This document shows positions 18,644-27,370 of a DNA stretch of 64,000 nucleotides, one piece after another. Positions within the stretch are counted from its first letter, which is position 1. The number at the start of each line of letters is the position of its first letter. The position numbers and the translations under genes are program-made. This DNA comes from Phycisphaera sp. (lineage in GTDB: Bacteria > Planctomycetota > Phycisphaerae > Phycisphaerales > UBA1924): assembly GCA_025916675.1 (NCBI GenBank), contig CP098402.1, forward strand, positions 1,793,205-1,857,204. Direction: 5' to 3'. Below the pieces are notes generated by a model. It was not told the origin of the DNA, made no database searches, and was given only the letters and a program-made list of their open reading frames with translations.

Positions 18644-19723
18644 GTGCCCGGCAAGAAACACAAGCCCAATCGAGGCCTGCCAACCCCCATCGTGCTCGGT
18701 GGGATGGCAGGCGTTCGCATTGGTGTGGGGGCGCTCGCCGCACCAACATGGCCCATCACGCAGTCCTTCGTTCGCGCGGCGGGGTGCTATTACGCCACCC
18801 GTTCCAAGAACAGCAAGCGGCTGGAACGGGCCCGCGGGCACCTGCGGGTGGCCTTCCCGGAGGCCGGTCCGGAGCGGGTCGACCAGCTGGCCATCGAGGC
18901 ATACCAGCACCTGCTCCTGCTCGGGGCCGAGATCGCCCGCAGCCCGCGCACGATGAGCACCGATAGCGTGCTGAGGCACGTGGAGTTCCGCGGCGTCGAG
19001 AAGGGGCTCAATGCGATCGTCTCGGGGCGCCCCTGCATCCTGATGACCGGCCACTGCGGCAACTGGGAGGTGCTGGCCACCACCGCCGCCCTGCTCGGCA
19101 TCCCGATGCACGCGATCTACCGGCCCATGGAGTTCGAGCCGCTGGACAACTGGATCCGCCGCGAGCGCAGCCGCCCGGGCGTGATCATGGTCGACAAGTT
19201 CGGGGCCATGCACCAGCTGCCCAAGCTGATGGAGCAGGGGGCGTGCCCGGGCTTCGTGGCCGACCAGAACGCGGGCGACCGCGGCGTGTTCGTGCCCTAC
19301 TTCGGCCGCCTGGCCAGCAGCTATAAGTCCATCGGCCTGCTGGCCCTGAAGTTCAACGCGACGATCATCTGCGGGGCCGCCCACCGCGTGCCGAGCCCCG
19401 ACGGCGACACGCACTACCGCTTCGCCATCCACGACACGTTCGGCCCCGAGGAGTGGTCGCAGCACCCCGACCCGGTGTTCTACCTCACCGCCCGATACCG
19501 CCGCGCGCTCGAGACGGCGGTGCGCGAGGTGCCCGAGCAGTACCTCTGGATGTACCGCATCTGGAAGAGCCGCCCCCGCCACGAGCGCCTGGACAAGCCA
19601 TTCCCCGACAAGCTCCGCGAGCACCTGCGGCTGCTGCCGTGGATGACCGAGGACGAGGCGGCGAGGATCGAGGACCGCAGCGAGCGGGACCGGGCGATAT
19701 TGAGGGAAGGCGGCATGATCTGA
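18644..19723 (+). CDS. LpxL/HtrB-like lysophospholipid (lipid A) acyltransferase
   Basis: The 359-residue protein has the acyltransferase catalytic motif GHCGNWE (H137 to E142) and the later segment CPGFVADQNAGDRGVFVPYFG typical of the family. In Gram-negative bacteria these membrane-associated enzymes add secondary acyl chains to lipid A. A planctomycete with an outer membrane could use it in the same way. The annotated start is GTG 18644; ATG 18704-18706 region (MAGVRIG) is an alternative. The stop overlaps the gatC ATG by one base (TGATG), so the two are translationally coupled. Confidence 0.85.
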   Translation: MPGKKHKPNRGLPTPIVLGGMAGVRIGVGALAAPTWPITQSFVRAAGCYYATRSKNSKRLERARGHLRVAFPEAGPERVDQLAIEAYQHLLLLGAEIARSPRTMSTDSVLRHVEFRGVEKGLNAIVSGRPCILMTGHCGNWEVLATTAALLGIPMHAIYRPMEFEPLDNWIRRERSRPGVIMVDKFGAMHQLPKLMEQGACPGFVADQNAGDRGVFVPYFGRLASSYKSIGLLALKFNATIICGAAHRVPSPDGDTHYRFAIHDTFGPEEWSQHPDPVFYLTARYRRALETAVREVPEQYLWMYRIWKSRPRHERLDKPFPDKLREHLRLLPWMTEDEAARIEDRSERDRAILREGGMI

Positions 19724-20043
19724 TGAGCCCCGACGCACCACCACCCGTCGACGTCCGCAAGATTGCCCGCCTGGCCCGCCTCGGGGTGGCCCAGAGCGAC
19801 CTCGCGCCGCTGGCCGCCGAGCTGGCGTCGATCCTCGACCACGCGAAGGGGCTCGAGCAACTCGACCTCACCAACGTCGAGCCGCTCTCCCATGCGGCGG
19901 ACCTGGAGGCGACGCTGGCCGAGGATGTTCCCGGCGGCGAGCTGCCGCGCGAGGCGCTCGAAGGCATCGCGCCCTCGATGGACGGGCCGTTCATCCGCGT
20001 GCCGAAGGTGCTCGGTGGGGGTGGCGGGCAGAGCGATTCCTGA
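19723..20043 (+). CDS. gatC: Asp/Glu-tRNA amidotransferase subunit C
   Basis: The 106-residue protein matches GatC in length and pattern. The N-terminal helix VRKIARLARLGV is followed by ELASILDHAKGLEQLDLTNV and the end FIRVPKVLG. GatC bridges GatA and GatB in the enzyme that converts Glu-tRNA(Gln) or Asp-tRNA(Asn) into the amide form. Here it is separated from gatA and gatB, which are not in the window. ATG 19723 is supported by GGAAGG 12 bases upstream and by the TGATG junction with the acyltransferase gene. The larger open frame upstream is a shadow of that gene. Confidence 0.9.
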   Translation: MSPDAPPPVDVRKIARLARLGVAQSDLAPLAAELASILDHAKGLEQLDLTNVEPLSHAADLEATLAEDVPGGELPREALEGIAPSMDGPFIRVPKVLGGGGGQSDS

Positions 20044-20067
20044 GCCGGCCGCTACACTGCCAGCGTC

Positions 20068-20709
20068 ATGGCTGATTCCAACCCGAACACCAAGCACCGC
20101 CTGCCGACCGACACCGACGACGGGCTCCTCGTCGTCATGAGCGGGCCTAGCGGCGTGGGCAAGACCACCATCGCGCGGGCCGTCGACCGCGCCATCCCCG
20201 ACGCGCTCTTCAGCGTCTCGGCCACCACGCGGGCCCAGACGGGCGCCGACGTCGAGGGCGTGGACTACCACTTCGTCGATGAGCCGGGGTTCCGCGCGAT
20301 GATCGAACGCGACGAGTTCCTCGAGTGGGCCGAGGTCTTCGGCCGGCTCTACGGGACGCCACAAGCCTGGGTCGACGAGCAGCTCCGGCGCGGCCGCGTG
20401 GTCATCTGCGACATCGACGTCGAGGGCGCCCGGCAGATCAAGGCGAAGATGCCCGAGGCCCTCACCCTGTTCGTGCTGCCGCCCAGCGAGGACGAGCTGC
20501 TCGACCGCCTGCGCTCCCGCAAGCGTGAGGGCGAGTCGGCCATCCAGAAACGCTTCGCCGAGGCCAAGCGCGAGATCGCCGCCGCTCGGGCCAGCGGGGT
20601 GTACGAGCACTTCCTGGTGAACAAGGACCTGGAAGCGTCGATCGCGCAGGCGATCGCGTTGGTGACCAATGCCAGGGCGGCGACGAGGCGGGAAGGCAAT
20701 GGGGATTAG
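20068..20709 (+). CDS. gmk: Guanylate kinase
   Basis: The 213-residue protein has the P-loop GPSGVGKT (residues 26-33), then SVSATTRAQTGADVEGVDYHF, which binds GMP, and the lid segment RLRSRKREGES. It phosphorylates GMP to GDP with ATP in the cytoplasm. Length is normal for the family, with about 18 extra N-terminal residues. It follows gatC by 24 bases on the same strand and is likely cotranscribed. Confidence 0.96.
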   Translation: MADSNPNTKHRLPTDTDDGLLVVMSGPSGVGKTTIARAVDRAIPDALFSVSATTRAQTGADVEGVDYHFVDEPGFRAMIERDEFLEWAEVFGRLYGTPQAWVDEQLRRGRVVICDIDVEGARQIKAKMPEALTLFVLPPSEDELLDRLRSRKREGESAIQKRFAEAKREIAAARASGVYEHFLVNKDLEASIAQAIALVTNARAATRREGNGD

Positions 20710-21018
20710 GCATTGGGCATTGGGAAGACGGGGAGGGATGTCTCCTTCCGAGCCGCGTGCGTGAGCACGCGGACCAACGCCCGGAGCAAGAGCGTTGAAC
20801 GCGAAGGCCGCGAAGGGCTCGAAGCAAGACCCAACGAGCCCCTCGCGCGAGCGAGGGGAATGGACGCAAGAAGAGAATTGAACGCGGAGGTCGCAGAGGA
20901 CGCGGAGGTTTCCTTCAACGAGCCGCTGGCGTGCGCCAGCGGACAAGGCAGCACGGCAGCCGTCCGCGCGTCCTGTCCGCCGGCGCACGCCAGCGGCTCG
21001 TTTGGGATGTGCGATCGC
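20710..21018. repeat. Mosaic of short dispersed hairpin repeats downstream of gmk
   Basis: This 309-base gap holds four 20-base hairpins with 8-bp stems and 4-base loops, at 20753-20772, 20839-20858, 20923-20942 and 20977-20996 (the last inverted). Their stems are CCGCGTGC, CCCCTCGC, CCGCTGGC and CCGCCGGC. Between them are degenerate AACGCGGAGGTCGCAGAGG-type stretches (20797-20816, 20880-20910). An ATTGGGCATTGGG tract opens the region. It reads as accumulated REP-like repeats, not a gene. Confidence 0.75.
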
Positions 21019-22176
21019 CTACGCGCAGCCCGCGTCGAACGCGTTCTGGAACGCCAGGAAGTCGAGGATCGTGAACGCGCCGTCGCCGTCGAAGTCGACG
21101 GCGGGGTCCATGGCGTCGAAGAGGGTCTGGAAGGCGAGGAAGTCGAAGATGGTCAGCTCGCCGTCGCCGTCCAGGTCAGGCGGGCACGGCGCCGTCACGA
21201 CCGATGCGACACGAAATCCTCTTGCCAGACCTGGCAGCGAGACGCTGCCAAAGCTGTCCAGTCGATCAGCAACCTGGTATGTAGGGTCCGGAACTGTTCC
21301 TGAACCCGCCAAGAGGCGACGCATGGCGGATGTGCTGGGATTGACAGCGGTCTCAAGCATCTCCTCGACGCCCCCCGATGCATCGAGCAACCCCCACGGT
21401 GTTGTGGTATCGGGGTACGAGCCCACCGGATACCACAAGAGCCCTGGCGGCCCCGACTCGCCGCCGCTTGTCTCGGCCCCGGGCGTGCCCGGCGGGCCGC
21501 TGACGAGGAAATCATCGCTGCCGCCCGGATGGTACCAGTAGCCCTCCTGCCCATCGCCGTAGCGGTCCGGGTCGTAGTGCACCGCCTTGGTCCACTCGTC
21601 GAGGGTGGGCAGGAAGTACTTGGCGTCTGGCGAACGCTCCGGTTGATCGAGGAAGGCCCCGGTCACGGGATCGGTGCGGAACGTGCTCGCGTCGTACACG
21701 CCGCTGTTGAAGTCTTCGAGGTCCGTGCCCTGCCCGTTGTGCAACCAGTTGGTGTAGCGGGCCGCGTACCGCCACGACATGATGGCCGGGGCGTGCTGCG
21801 ACCCGGGGGACAGAAAATCGAGGATGGCGACGCCATCCGGATCGAACCCGACGACCCTGATGCCATGGCCGATGAGGGTGCCCCCCGTCGTAGCGCCGCC
21901 GGCCCGAAGGTACGACTGTGCGAACCTGATGTACTGGTCGTTGGTCACCTCGGTCCGCGTGATGCGGTACTCGTAGTCGACGCCGCCATAGGTGCCGAAG
22001 CGATCAAAGTTCCAGTCGGGTGCCTCAGACGGCAGCACCCCCCGGTTGCCCGGGGCCCCGATGGTCACGAAGTCGTGGCCGTAGTCGGGGGGAATGGTTT
22101 GGGAAAGGGCGGGGGCGGCCGCGAGGGCCAGGGCGAGCGTGCGGGTGGTGAACGCGGAACGGGTCGTTGACGGCAT
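21019..22176 (-). CDS. Secreted SUMF1/FGE-sulfatase-like protein with GC-type dockerin tail
   Basis: The 385-residue protein starts with a signal peptide (MPSTTRSAFTTRTLALALAA) and continues with a formylglycine-generating-enzyme-like fold. Landmarks are ITRTEVTNDQYIRFAQSY, SWRYAARYTNWLHNGQG, YFLPTLDEWTKAVHYDP, WGLLDASGGVEEMLE and GFRVA. Many planctomycete relatives are not sulfatase activators, and the active-site Cys pair of true FGE is not obvious here, so it is probably a structural or binding version. The tail has two dockerin-like EF-hands (DLDGDGELTIFDFLAFQT, DFDGDGAFTILDFLAFQN). It is bracketed by APCPP and DAGCA. ATG 22176 has GGGAGG 5 bases upstream. Confidence 0.88.
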   Translation of the reverse strand: MPSTTRSAFTTRTLALALAAAPALSQTIPPDYGHDFVTIGAPGNRGVLPSEAPDWNFDRFGTYGGVDYEYRITRTEVTNDQYIRFAQSYLRAGGATTGGTLIGHGIRVVGFDPDGVAILDFLSPGSQHAPAIMSWRYAARYTNWLHNGQGTDLEDFNSGVYDASTFRTDPVTGAFLDQPERSPDAKYFLPTLDEWTKAVHYDPDRYGDGQEGYWYHPGGSDDFLVSGPPGTPGAETSGGESGPPGLLWYPVGSYPDTTTPWGLLDASGGVEEMLETAVNPSTSAMRRLLAGSGTVPDPTYQVADRLDSFGSVSLPGLARGFRVASVVTAPCPPDLDGDGELTIFDFLAFQTLFDAMDPAVDFDGDGAFTILDFLAFQNAFDAGCA

Positions 22177-22265
22177 GTAGCCTCCCTGTCGGATTGCGTG
22201 TGCCCGAGCATCGGCCAATGTGACCCGGATTGCCCGGAATCCCGGGTTCGTCCGCCCTTGCCGCC

Positions 22266-22477
22266 CAGCTCGGCATTGGAACTCAGCGGGGCCCCGAGGC
22301 CAACCGAGCGGGCCGTGGATTGATCCCAGCGGGCATCGGATTGATTTCAGTGGGCACCGACATCGTTTCGGCAGGCCCTGAGATGATCTCGGCAGGCACC
22401 GAGTCCAACTCAGCGGGCACCGAGATCGTTTCCGCAGGCACGGACATTGTTTCAGCGGGCACCGACATTGTTTCCGC
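22266..22477. repeat. 21-bp tandem array 1
   Basis: About ten units lie head to tail; the eight from 22310 to 22477 are exactly 21 bases each. The best-kept unit is GGGCACCGACATTGTTTCCGC, whose first half (GGGCACCGA) varies less than its second. It sits between two divergent genes, the SUMF1-dockerin gene and family member A. There are no spacers. Open frames across it on both strands arise because 21 is divisible by three. Confidence 0.9.
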
Positions 22478-22849
22478 GGCGCAATTGCTGCGCTCCGGTC
22501 GGCCCTGACGAGCTCTGGGGCAGGTTTTGCCTCGCAGACGCCAAACAGAACTTCTGTTCGTGGCCCAGCCCTTTGAGCCCCCGGTTCCGAGGGGGGCAAT
22601 CAGGGCAGTACGACTTTTTTTGTGTGGTGACCGAATCGGACCAAAGTAAGGTTTCAGGACGCTCGATGGAAGATTCGGCTCGGCCGGTTGTCGGCCGCGG
22701 CCGATCACAACGTGGGGCGCGGCCCGCGCGCGACCCGGCTTGGAGAGCATTGTTATGTTCGCAGGTTTTCTTTCATCGTTGGCCGCGCCCGGAGCATCGG
22801 GCTGCGGCCTTTGCCCGTCCATCATAACTTCGTGCAACGGGGGTGCGTC
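22478..22849. other. Leader region before family member A
   Basis: This 372-base segment lies between the 21-bp array and the ATG at 22850. It is less GC-rich than coding DNA around 22600-22640 (GACTTTTTTTGTGTGGTGAC), as expected of a promoter region. No gene or strong hairpin is seen. Confidence 0.4.
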
Positions 22850-23530
22850 ATGAGCACCGTGCCCGACAAGTATCCCCAGACCATCGACTGGCTCACCGAC
22901 CGCATCGACGCCTGGACCGCCCAGGGTGGGTCCATCGGGTTAGACGAGCCGACCACCACCGCGCTGTCGACCCAGCTCGCCATCGCCCAGGGATCCATGG
23001 ATTCGGCGTTCCAGGCGAGGCTGGACTCCAAGGACGCGACGGTGGTCTACCACGACCAGGCCCGGTCGCTGCTCGAGCTGACCCGCCAGGCCGTCTCGAC
23101 CATCCGCGCCTTCGCCAAGGCCAGCGACACGCCCGGCACGGTGTACAGCGCCGCGAGCATCCCGCCCCCGGCCGACCCCGCGCCGTCGCCCGCGCCCGGC
23201 ACGCCCACGCAGTTCCGCACCGAGCTCCTGTTCAGCGGCGAGCTGCGCGTGCGCTTCGACTGCGAGAACCCAAGCGGCGTGAGCGGGGTGACCTACAAGG
23301 TCGAGCGGCAGGACGGGCCGCAGACGCCCTTCAACTTCGTGACCACCGCCAAGGGCCGCGAATTCACCGACGCGGGCATCCCCGCCGGCACGGCCGAGGT
23401 GACCTACCGCGTCACCGCCCAGACGTCCACCAAGGACGGCGACGCGGGCGGGGCGACGATCCGCTTCGGCGCGGGCAACCAGTCGATCGTGTTCGGCGAG
23501 GACACGATCGGCACGAAGCTCGCGGGGTGA
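22850..23530 (+). CDS. Unknown two-domain protein, family member A (helical domain plus FN3-like)
   Basis: The 226-residue protein has no signal peptide. Residues 1-105 look helical (TIDWLTDRIDAWTAQGGSIG ... STIRAFAKASDTPGTVYSA). A proline-rich linker PPPADPAPSPAPGTP follows, then a beta domain resembling fibronectin type III (ELRVRFDCENPSGVSGVTYK, VTYRVTAQTS). The end is glycine-rich (IRFGAGNQ). Two other genes in this window, at 28.5 kb and 51.3 kb, share length, layout and scattered residues. It is a single-gene unit with its own strong terminator 28 bases after the stop. ATG 22850 is preceded by GGGGGTG. Function unknown. Confidence 0.8.
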   Translation: MSTVPDKYPQTIDWLTDRIDAWTAQGGSIGLDEPTTTALSTQLAIAQGSMDSAFQARLDSKDATVVYHDQARSLLELTRQAVSTIRAFAKASDTPGTVYSAASIPPPADPAPSPAPGTPTQFRTELLFSGELRVRFDCENPSGVSGVTYKVERQDGPQTPFNFVTTAKGREFTDAGIPAGTAEVTYRVTAQTSTKDGDAGGATIRFGAGNQSIVFGEDTIGTKLAG

Positions 23531-23553
23531 GCGATCGCGATCGGCACCCGAAT

Positions 23554-23590
23554 GGGGCCCGGGCGCATGCCCGGGTCTTCTTTTTTGTGG
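23554..23590 (+). terminator. Rho-independent terminator after family member A
   Basis: CCCGGGC (23558-23564), loop GCAT, GCCCGGG (23569-23575), then TCTTCTTTTTTG. Nearly the same stem follows the OmpA-like gene at 40.3 kb. Confidence 0.85.
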
Positions 23591-23655
23591 TAGGGGCTGG
23601 CGCTGCGACCGTGCGGTCGCGGGGGTTTGGGGTTGTGCTTTTGGGAGTGTCCATT

Positions 23656-24033
23656 CGTTCGACGCTCTGGCGGAGCGGAAGACCGCTGCGCCAGAGCTGC
23701 GTGAAGTTGGTTGTTCTTGGGCGCTCGCGTTGCTCGCTTGCGGGCTAACGCCCGGGCGGCCGAGGGCCGCCGCGCCGGGACATGCGCCCTGCGCCGGAAG
23801 ACCGGCTGGTGCGGATGCCCCGTCGCCAAGTGCCTTGTGCTTTACTTGCTCAATGGGCTCTTAACGCCGAAGCATCCGCCGAGCGAGTCTTCGAGCGAAG
23901 AGCGCATGCGAGAGGCGCGGCCGCTGAGCGGCCCGGCCGTTAGGCCGCAAGCGACCGAAGGGAGCGCTCAAGAACAACCCAACAGAATCGAGCGGAGGCG
24001 CAGCCGTCTTCGGCTCCGCCGAGCGGCCAAACG
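23656..24033. repeat. Long dispersed palindromic element, copy 1 (378 bp)
   Basis: The two halves are imperfect inverted copies of each other around a centre near 23845. For example GTTGTTCTTGGGCGCTCGC near 23711 is mirrored by GCGCTCAAGAACAAC near 23964, and CGGGCTAACGCCCGG by CCGGCCGTTAGGCCG. The outer ends are CGTTCGACGC and a diverged mirror ending at 24033. A second copy lies at 49469-49843. It sits between the 3' ends of two convergent genes. No transposase or credible protein is inside. Confidence 0.85.
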
Positions 24034-24058
24034 CCAAGCACGCCCGATCCCCACAACC

Positions 24059-26035
24059 TCACGGCCCAATATTCACCAACGCCGCCTCGATCGTGTTGCG
24101 TTCCTTGTCGTTGCGGGCCCGGCTGAGGGCGTTGCGCAGCAAGGTCCGCGCCTCGTTCGTCTCGCCGACGCTCGCGAGCGCCTCGGCCAGCTCCCCTGAA
24201 TCCTCGGCGAGCTTTTGCGGGCGGACGTGGGGGCTGAGCAGGCGGGCCATGGTGGCGGCGGTCTCGGGGTCTCGGAGCAAGGGACGCAGGGCGTGCCAGG
24301 CGAGGTCCTCCACGCGCACGTCGCTCTGCCGAGAGTCGGGAAGCCGAGCGAACATGGCCGCGACGGCGCGGCGCTCGCCGGCCTCGAACAGGGCGTGCAG
24401 CGCCGCCTCGGCCATCGGGGCATCGACCTTGCCCGGCTCGTCGCGCAGCGTGGCCATCGCGAGGTCGACTACTGTTTCGTTACGGCCGGCCATGCGCAGC
24501 AGCCACGCGGCCTTGCCAAGATCACCCGCCTCGATCGCGTCCTGCGCGAGCGCTTCCAGCGGCGGGGCGCCCTCGAACGGCGGCGGCGTGCCGGCGCGTT
24601 GGCGCGGCTGGGGATCGAGCATCCAGAGCGGGTCGCCGAAAGTCGCGAGCTTGCGGTTCTCGAGCAGGCCGTCCTCGCGCCCGGCGGCGCCCCAGGGGAA
24701 CAGCGAGCCCAGCCGCACGGCGAAGGTCGGCTGGGGCACGAAGCTCTGCAGCCCCGGCTCGTCGACCGAGCCCAGGTACGCGAACGCCCCGCGCGCGAGC
24801 CACTCGCCGGCGACGCTGGTGCGCACGCCGGGCCGCTGGGCGCTGAAGGAGTGGACGATGGCCACGACCGCGGGCGCGCTCAGGATGGGCACGTCGCGCC
24901 CGGCGGCCATGCCAGGGGCCAGGGCGAACTCGGACATGCGGCCCTTGGTGTTCATCGCGAGCAGGCCGGCGTCGACGGGCTCGCTCGCGAGGGACAGGAA
25001 GTTCGTCAGGCCCCGCGCGTGGGGCTCGTTGATCTCGACGTCGAGGCCGATCTGGCGGTAGATGTCCGCGGCGGGGGCCAACGCGTAGCTCGACCACGGG
25101 GGATCGTTCGGATAGGTCTCGAACAGCCACGCGCTCCGGCCGGTCAGGAAGACCGAGGCCATGGCGTTGGTGGCGGTGATCGAAGGGGTGCCAAAGAGGT
25201 GCCCGGCCCACGCCCATCGCGGGGCGGCCCTGGACGCCGAACCCGAGCGGCCGACGCGTGCGGTGAACGCGGTGGTGCCGTGCTGCTCGCTCGTGTGCCG
25301 CGCGGGGGCGTTCATGCACAGGGTGACCGCGTCGATCTCGTCGCCGAGCGCGTTCCACTCGAGGCCGAGCGCCGTGAGGGAACTCTCGAGGGTGGAACAG
25401 AACGCGTCGGCGTCGGCGCTGGAGATGGTCTGGTTGATGTTGCCCGGTGCGCTGAGCCAGACGATGGGTTGCATGCGCGCGGTGGCCAGCGTCAGCGCGG
25501 CGGGCCAGGCGCTGTCGCCCTCGCCAACAACGACCACGCCCGGGGGTGGCGCGCCGAGCCCGCGCCAGTGCGCGATCAGGGCGGGCATGGGTTGCTGCTC
25601 TTCGGCCAGCTCCACGCCCCATGCGCTGAGCATGGCGGCCTCGACCGCCTCGCGCCGCTGGCGGCCGTTCCAGGGCTCGTCGCCGTCTTCGCTCTGCCAT
25701 TGCACGACACGCTGGGGCTCGAAGGCGCGCACGAAGCGGGCGATCGCCTCGCGGGACTCCGGCGAGCCGTCGTCGAGCAGTACGGGGAAGCGGACGGTGG
25801 TGGTCCAGCGGGCGATGGCACCCACGAACGAACGCTCGTCGGGCACGATCACGACCACCGGGGACACCCCCACCGCCCGGTCGACCGCTCGCACGCGGGC
25901 CCCGAGCTTCTGGGCGGGCAGCAACTCCTCGAACCGCTGGCGCTGGGTTTGGGCGTCGTCCCGGGCATCGTCCTGGGCGAACGAGGACGCGGCCAGGCCG
26001 AGCCAGAGCAGCACGATAGTCGTCAGGCGTGGCAT
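24059..26035 (-). CDS. Secreted protein of unknown function with C-terminal helical repeats (658 aa)
   Basis: The protein has a clear signal peptide (MPRLTTIVLLWLGLAASSFA-QDD). The first ~480 residues are alpha/beta, with PVVVIVPDERSFVGAIARWT, VVVVGEGDSAWPAAL and a run AFAYLGSVDEPGLQSF ... KLATFGDPLWMLDP. That run recalls the end of caspase-like C25-type domains, but I cannot point to a catalytic His/Cys pair, so this is only a guess. The last ~150 residues are TPR-like helices (AIEAGDLGKAAWLLRMAGRN ... VGETNEARTLLRNALSRARN). It faces the tRNA-Leu gene head to head. Confidence 0.75.
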   Translation of the reverse strand: MPRLTTIVLLWLGLAASSFAQDDARDDAQTQRQRFEELLPAQKLGARVRAVDRAVGVSPVVVIVPDERSFVGAIARWTTTVRFPVLLDDGSPESREAIARFVRAFEPQRVVQWQSEDGDEPWNGRQRREAVEAAMLSAWGVELAEEQQPMPALIAHWRGLGAPPPGVVVVGEGDSAWPAALTLATARMQPIVWLSAPGNINQTISSADADAFCSTLESSLTALGLEWNALGDEIDAVTLCMNAPARHTSEQHGTTAFTARVGRSGSASRAAPRWAWAGHLFGTPSITATNAMASVFLTGRSAWLFETYPNDPPWSSYALAPAADIYRQIGLDVEINEPHARGLTNFLSLASEPVDAGLLAMNTKGRMSEFALAPGMAAGRDVPILSAPAVVAIVHSFSAQRPGVRTSVAGEWLARGAFAYLGSVDEPGLQSFVPQPTFAVRLGSLFPWGAAGREDGLLENRKLATFGDPLWMLDPQPRQRAGTPPPFEGAPPLEALAQDAIEAGDLGKAAWLLRMAGRNETVVDLAMATLRDEPGKVDAPMAEAALHALFEAGERRAVAAMFARLPDSRQSDVRVEDLAWHALRPLLRDPETAATMARLLSPHVRPQKLAEDSGELAEALASVGETNEARTLLRNALSRARNDKERNTIEAALVNIGP

Positions 26036-26087
26036 CGAACAACACTACGCGCCGGGCCCGTATCATCGGGCTCGGATCCCAGAACCC

Positions 26088-26171
26088 GCGGGCGTGGCGG
26101 AACTGGCAGACGCGCGGGATTTAGGTTCCCGTGGCCGAAAGGCCGTGCAGGTTCGATTCCTGTCGCCCGCA
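26088..26171 (+). tRNA. tRNA-Leu, anticodon UAG
   Basis: Acceptor stem GCGGGCG (26088-26094) pairs with CGCCCGC (26164-26170), followed by discriminator A. The anticodon stem CGGGA/TTCCCG holds loop TTTAGGT, giving anticodon TAG at 26122-26124. A long variable arm (TGGCCGAAAGGCCG) and T-loop GGTTCGATTCC mark a class II leucine tRNA. CCA is not encoded. It reads codons CUN, mainly CUA. Confidence 0.95.
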
Positions 26172-26251
26172 TTGGCGAGCCGATCGTGTCCCTACGAGGG
26201 GCCGATCGGCCCGCCGCAGAACGTCCGCCCCTATCCCGCGAGGATCGCATC

Positions 26252-27370
26252 GTGAGCCCAAACACCTCCTCAACCCGCATCGACGCCGCCCGAGATGCCG
26301 CCGCCGCCTTGGACAAGGGCGAGCTGGCCGCCCTGCGCACCGAGACGGTCTACGGCGTGTTCGCCCGGGGCGACATGCAGGACGCGGTCGATCGCGTGCG
26401 TGCGTTGCCCCGGCGCTCGGGCGACTGGGGCACGCTGGCCTGGCACGCGCCGAGCGTGGAGGCCGTGCTCGAGGCCCACGAGAACGCGCACATCGAGATC
26501 ACGCCCGCGCTGCGCCGGGCCATGCGGCGCGTGTGGCCCGGGCCGATCACGCTGCGTCTGCATGGAGGCGGGCTCGAAGAACTCATCAAGGCTATCGGCG
26601 TGCTGCCCGGCGTCGCCGACTCGAAAGGCGACGATGCGCACGCCCTCTCGGTGCGCGTGCCCGACGACACCTGGACCGCCATGGCGCTGCAGCGCGCGGG
26701 CGGGCCGGTCGTCGGCGCATCAGCCGAAACGGTCGACACCGGCGAGGGAACGCCGACTCCGGGTGCATGCCCAAAGGGTCTGGAGAAGGCCGGGTTCGCT
26801 GTCGTACAGGACGAGGGCCCAACGCGCTACGAGACGCACAGCACCGTGTTGGACATCTTCCCCGACGGCGATTGGTCTATTCGATCGGAGGGCGCATTGA
26901 CCGCAGAGCAAGTCACCGAGCGGCTGGCAACCCTGATCGTGTTCGTGTGCACGGGCAACACCTGCCGCAGCCCGATGGCCGAGGCCATCGCCACCAGCCT
27001 GCTCGAGCGTCGCGGGCATTCCCACCGGGCCATCGCCGTCTCGGCGGGCGTGGCGGCTATGGACGGGGCCCGGGCGACCCCCGAGGCCGTGCTGGCCAGC
27101 GAGGCCGTGGGTGCCCACCTTGTCGAGCACCGCAGCCAGCCGGCGAGCCCCGAATTGCTCGACAAGGCGGATGTGATTTTTGCCATGACCTCCAGTCACG
27201 CCGAGGCGGCCCGGGCCATGCTGCCGGCCAGCCAGAAGAGCAAGGTCCGCACCCTCGATCCGGACGGCGACGTCGACGATCCGATCGGCGGCCCGCAGAC
27301 CCTCTATGATGAACTGGCCCGCCGCTTCGTGGGGACGATCGAGCGGCGCCTTGAGGAACTCGGACTATGA
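26252..27370 (+). CDS. Fusion of a TsaC/Sua5/YrdC-like domain and a YwlE-like low-molecular-weight phosphatase
   Basis: Residues 1-225 resemble the Sua5/YrdC fold, which makes threonylcarbamoyl-AMP for tRNA t6A. Landmarks are LRTETVYGVFARGD, RRVWPGPITLRL and HALSVRVPDD. The usual KxR motif reads PRR (ALPRRSGDWG) and the segment is short, so activity is uncertain. Residues 228-372 are a low-molecular-weight phosphatase: CTGNTCRSPMAEA (catalytic C233, R239) with the general acid in DDPIGG near 342. Threonine at position 237, in place of Ile/Leu, is the mark of YwlE-type protein-arginine phosphatases. Start is GTG 26252 with GAGG 10 bases upstream. It overlaps rpiB by 4 bases. Bacillus subtilis has ywlC, ywlE and rpiB (ywlF) in the same order as separate genes. 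Confidence 0.87.
   Translation: MSPNTSSTRIDAARDAAAALDKGELAALRTETVYGVFARGDMQDAVDRVRALPRRSGDWGTLAWHAPSVEAVLEAHENAHIEITPALRRAMRRVWPGPITLRLHGGGLEELIKAIGVLPGVADSKGDDAHALSVRVPDDTWTAMALQRAGGPVVGASAETVDTGEGTPTPGACPKGLEKAGFAVVQDEGPTRYETHSTVLDIFPDGDWSIRSEGALTAEQVTERLATLIVFVCTGNTCRSPMAEAIATSLLERRGHSHRAIAVSAGVAAMDGARATPEAVLASEAVGAHLVEHRSQPASPELLDKADVIFAMTSSHAEAARAMLPASQKSKVRTLDPDGDVDDPIGGPQTLYDELARRFVGTIERRLEELGL

Noticed and set aside
22283-22837. Possible protein with 7-residue repeats (PAETMSV) across array 1, and similar frames across arrays 2-4
   Set aside because: Because 21 is divisible by three, a unit without stops yields open frames on both strands. There is no credible start/ribosome site, and both strands are open, so the repeats are taken as non-coding.
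23711-24199. 162-codon plus-strand frame over palindrome copy 1 and similar frames over copy 2
   Set aside because: Both copies give Ala/Arg/Gly-rich translations on both strands. The sequence is explained by the inverted-repeat structure.
24215-26251. Upstream 679 codons of the long plus-strand frame that ends in the TsaC/YwlE fusion
   Set aside because: They are antisense to the 658-aa secreted protein gene and run through the tRNA-Leu gene. The true start is GTG 26252 with its own ribosome site.
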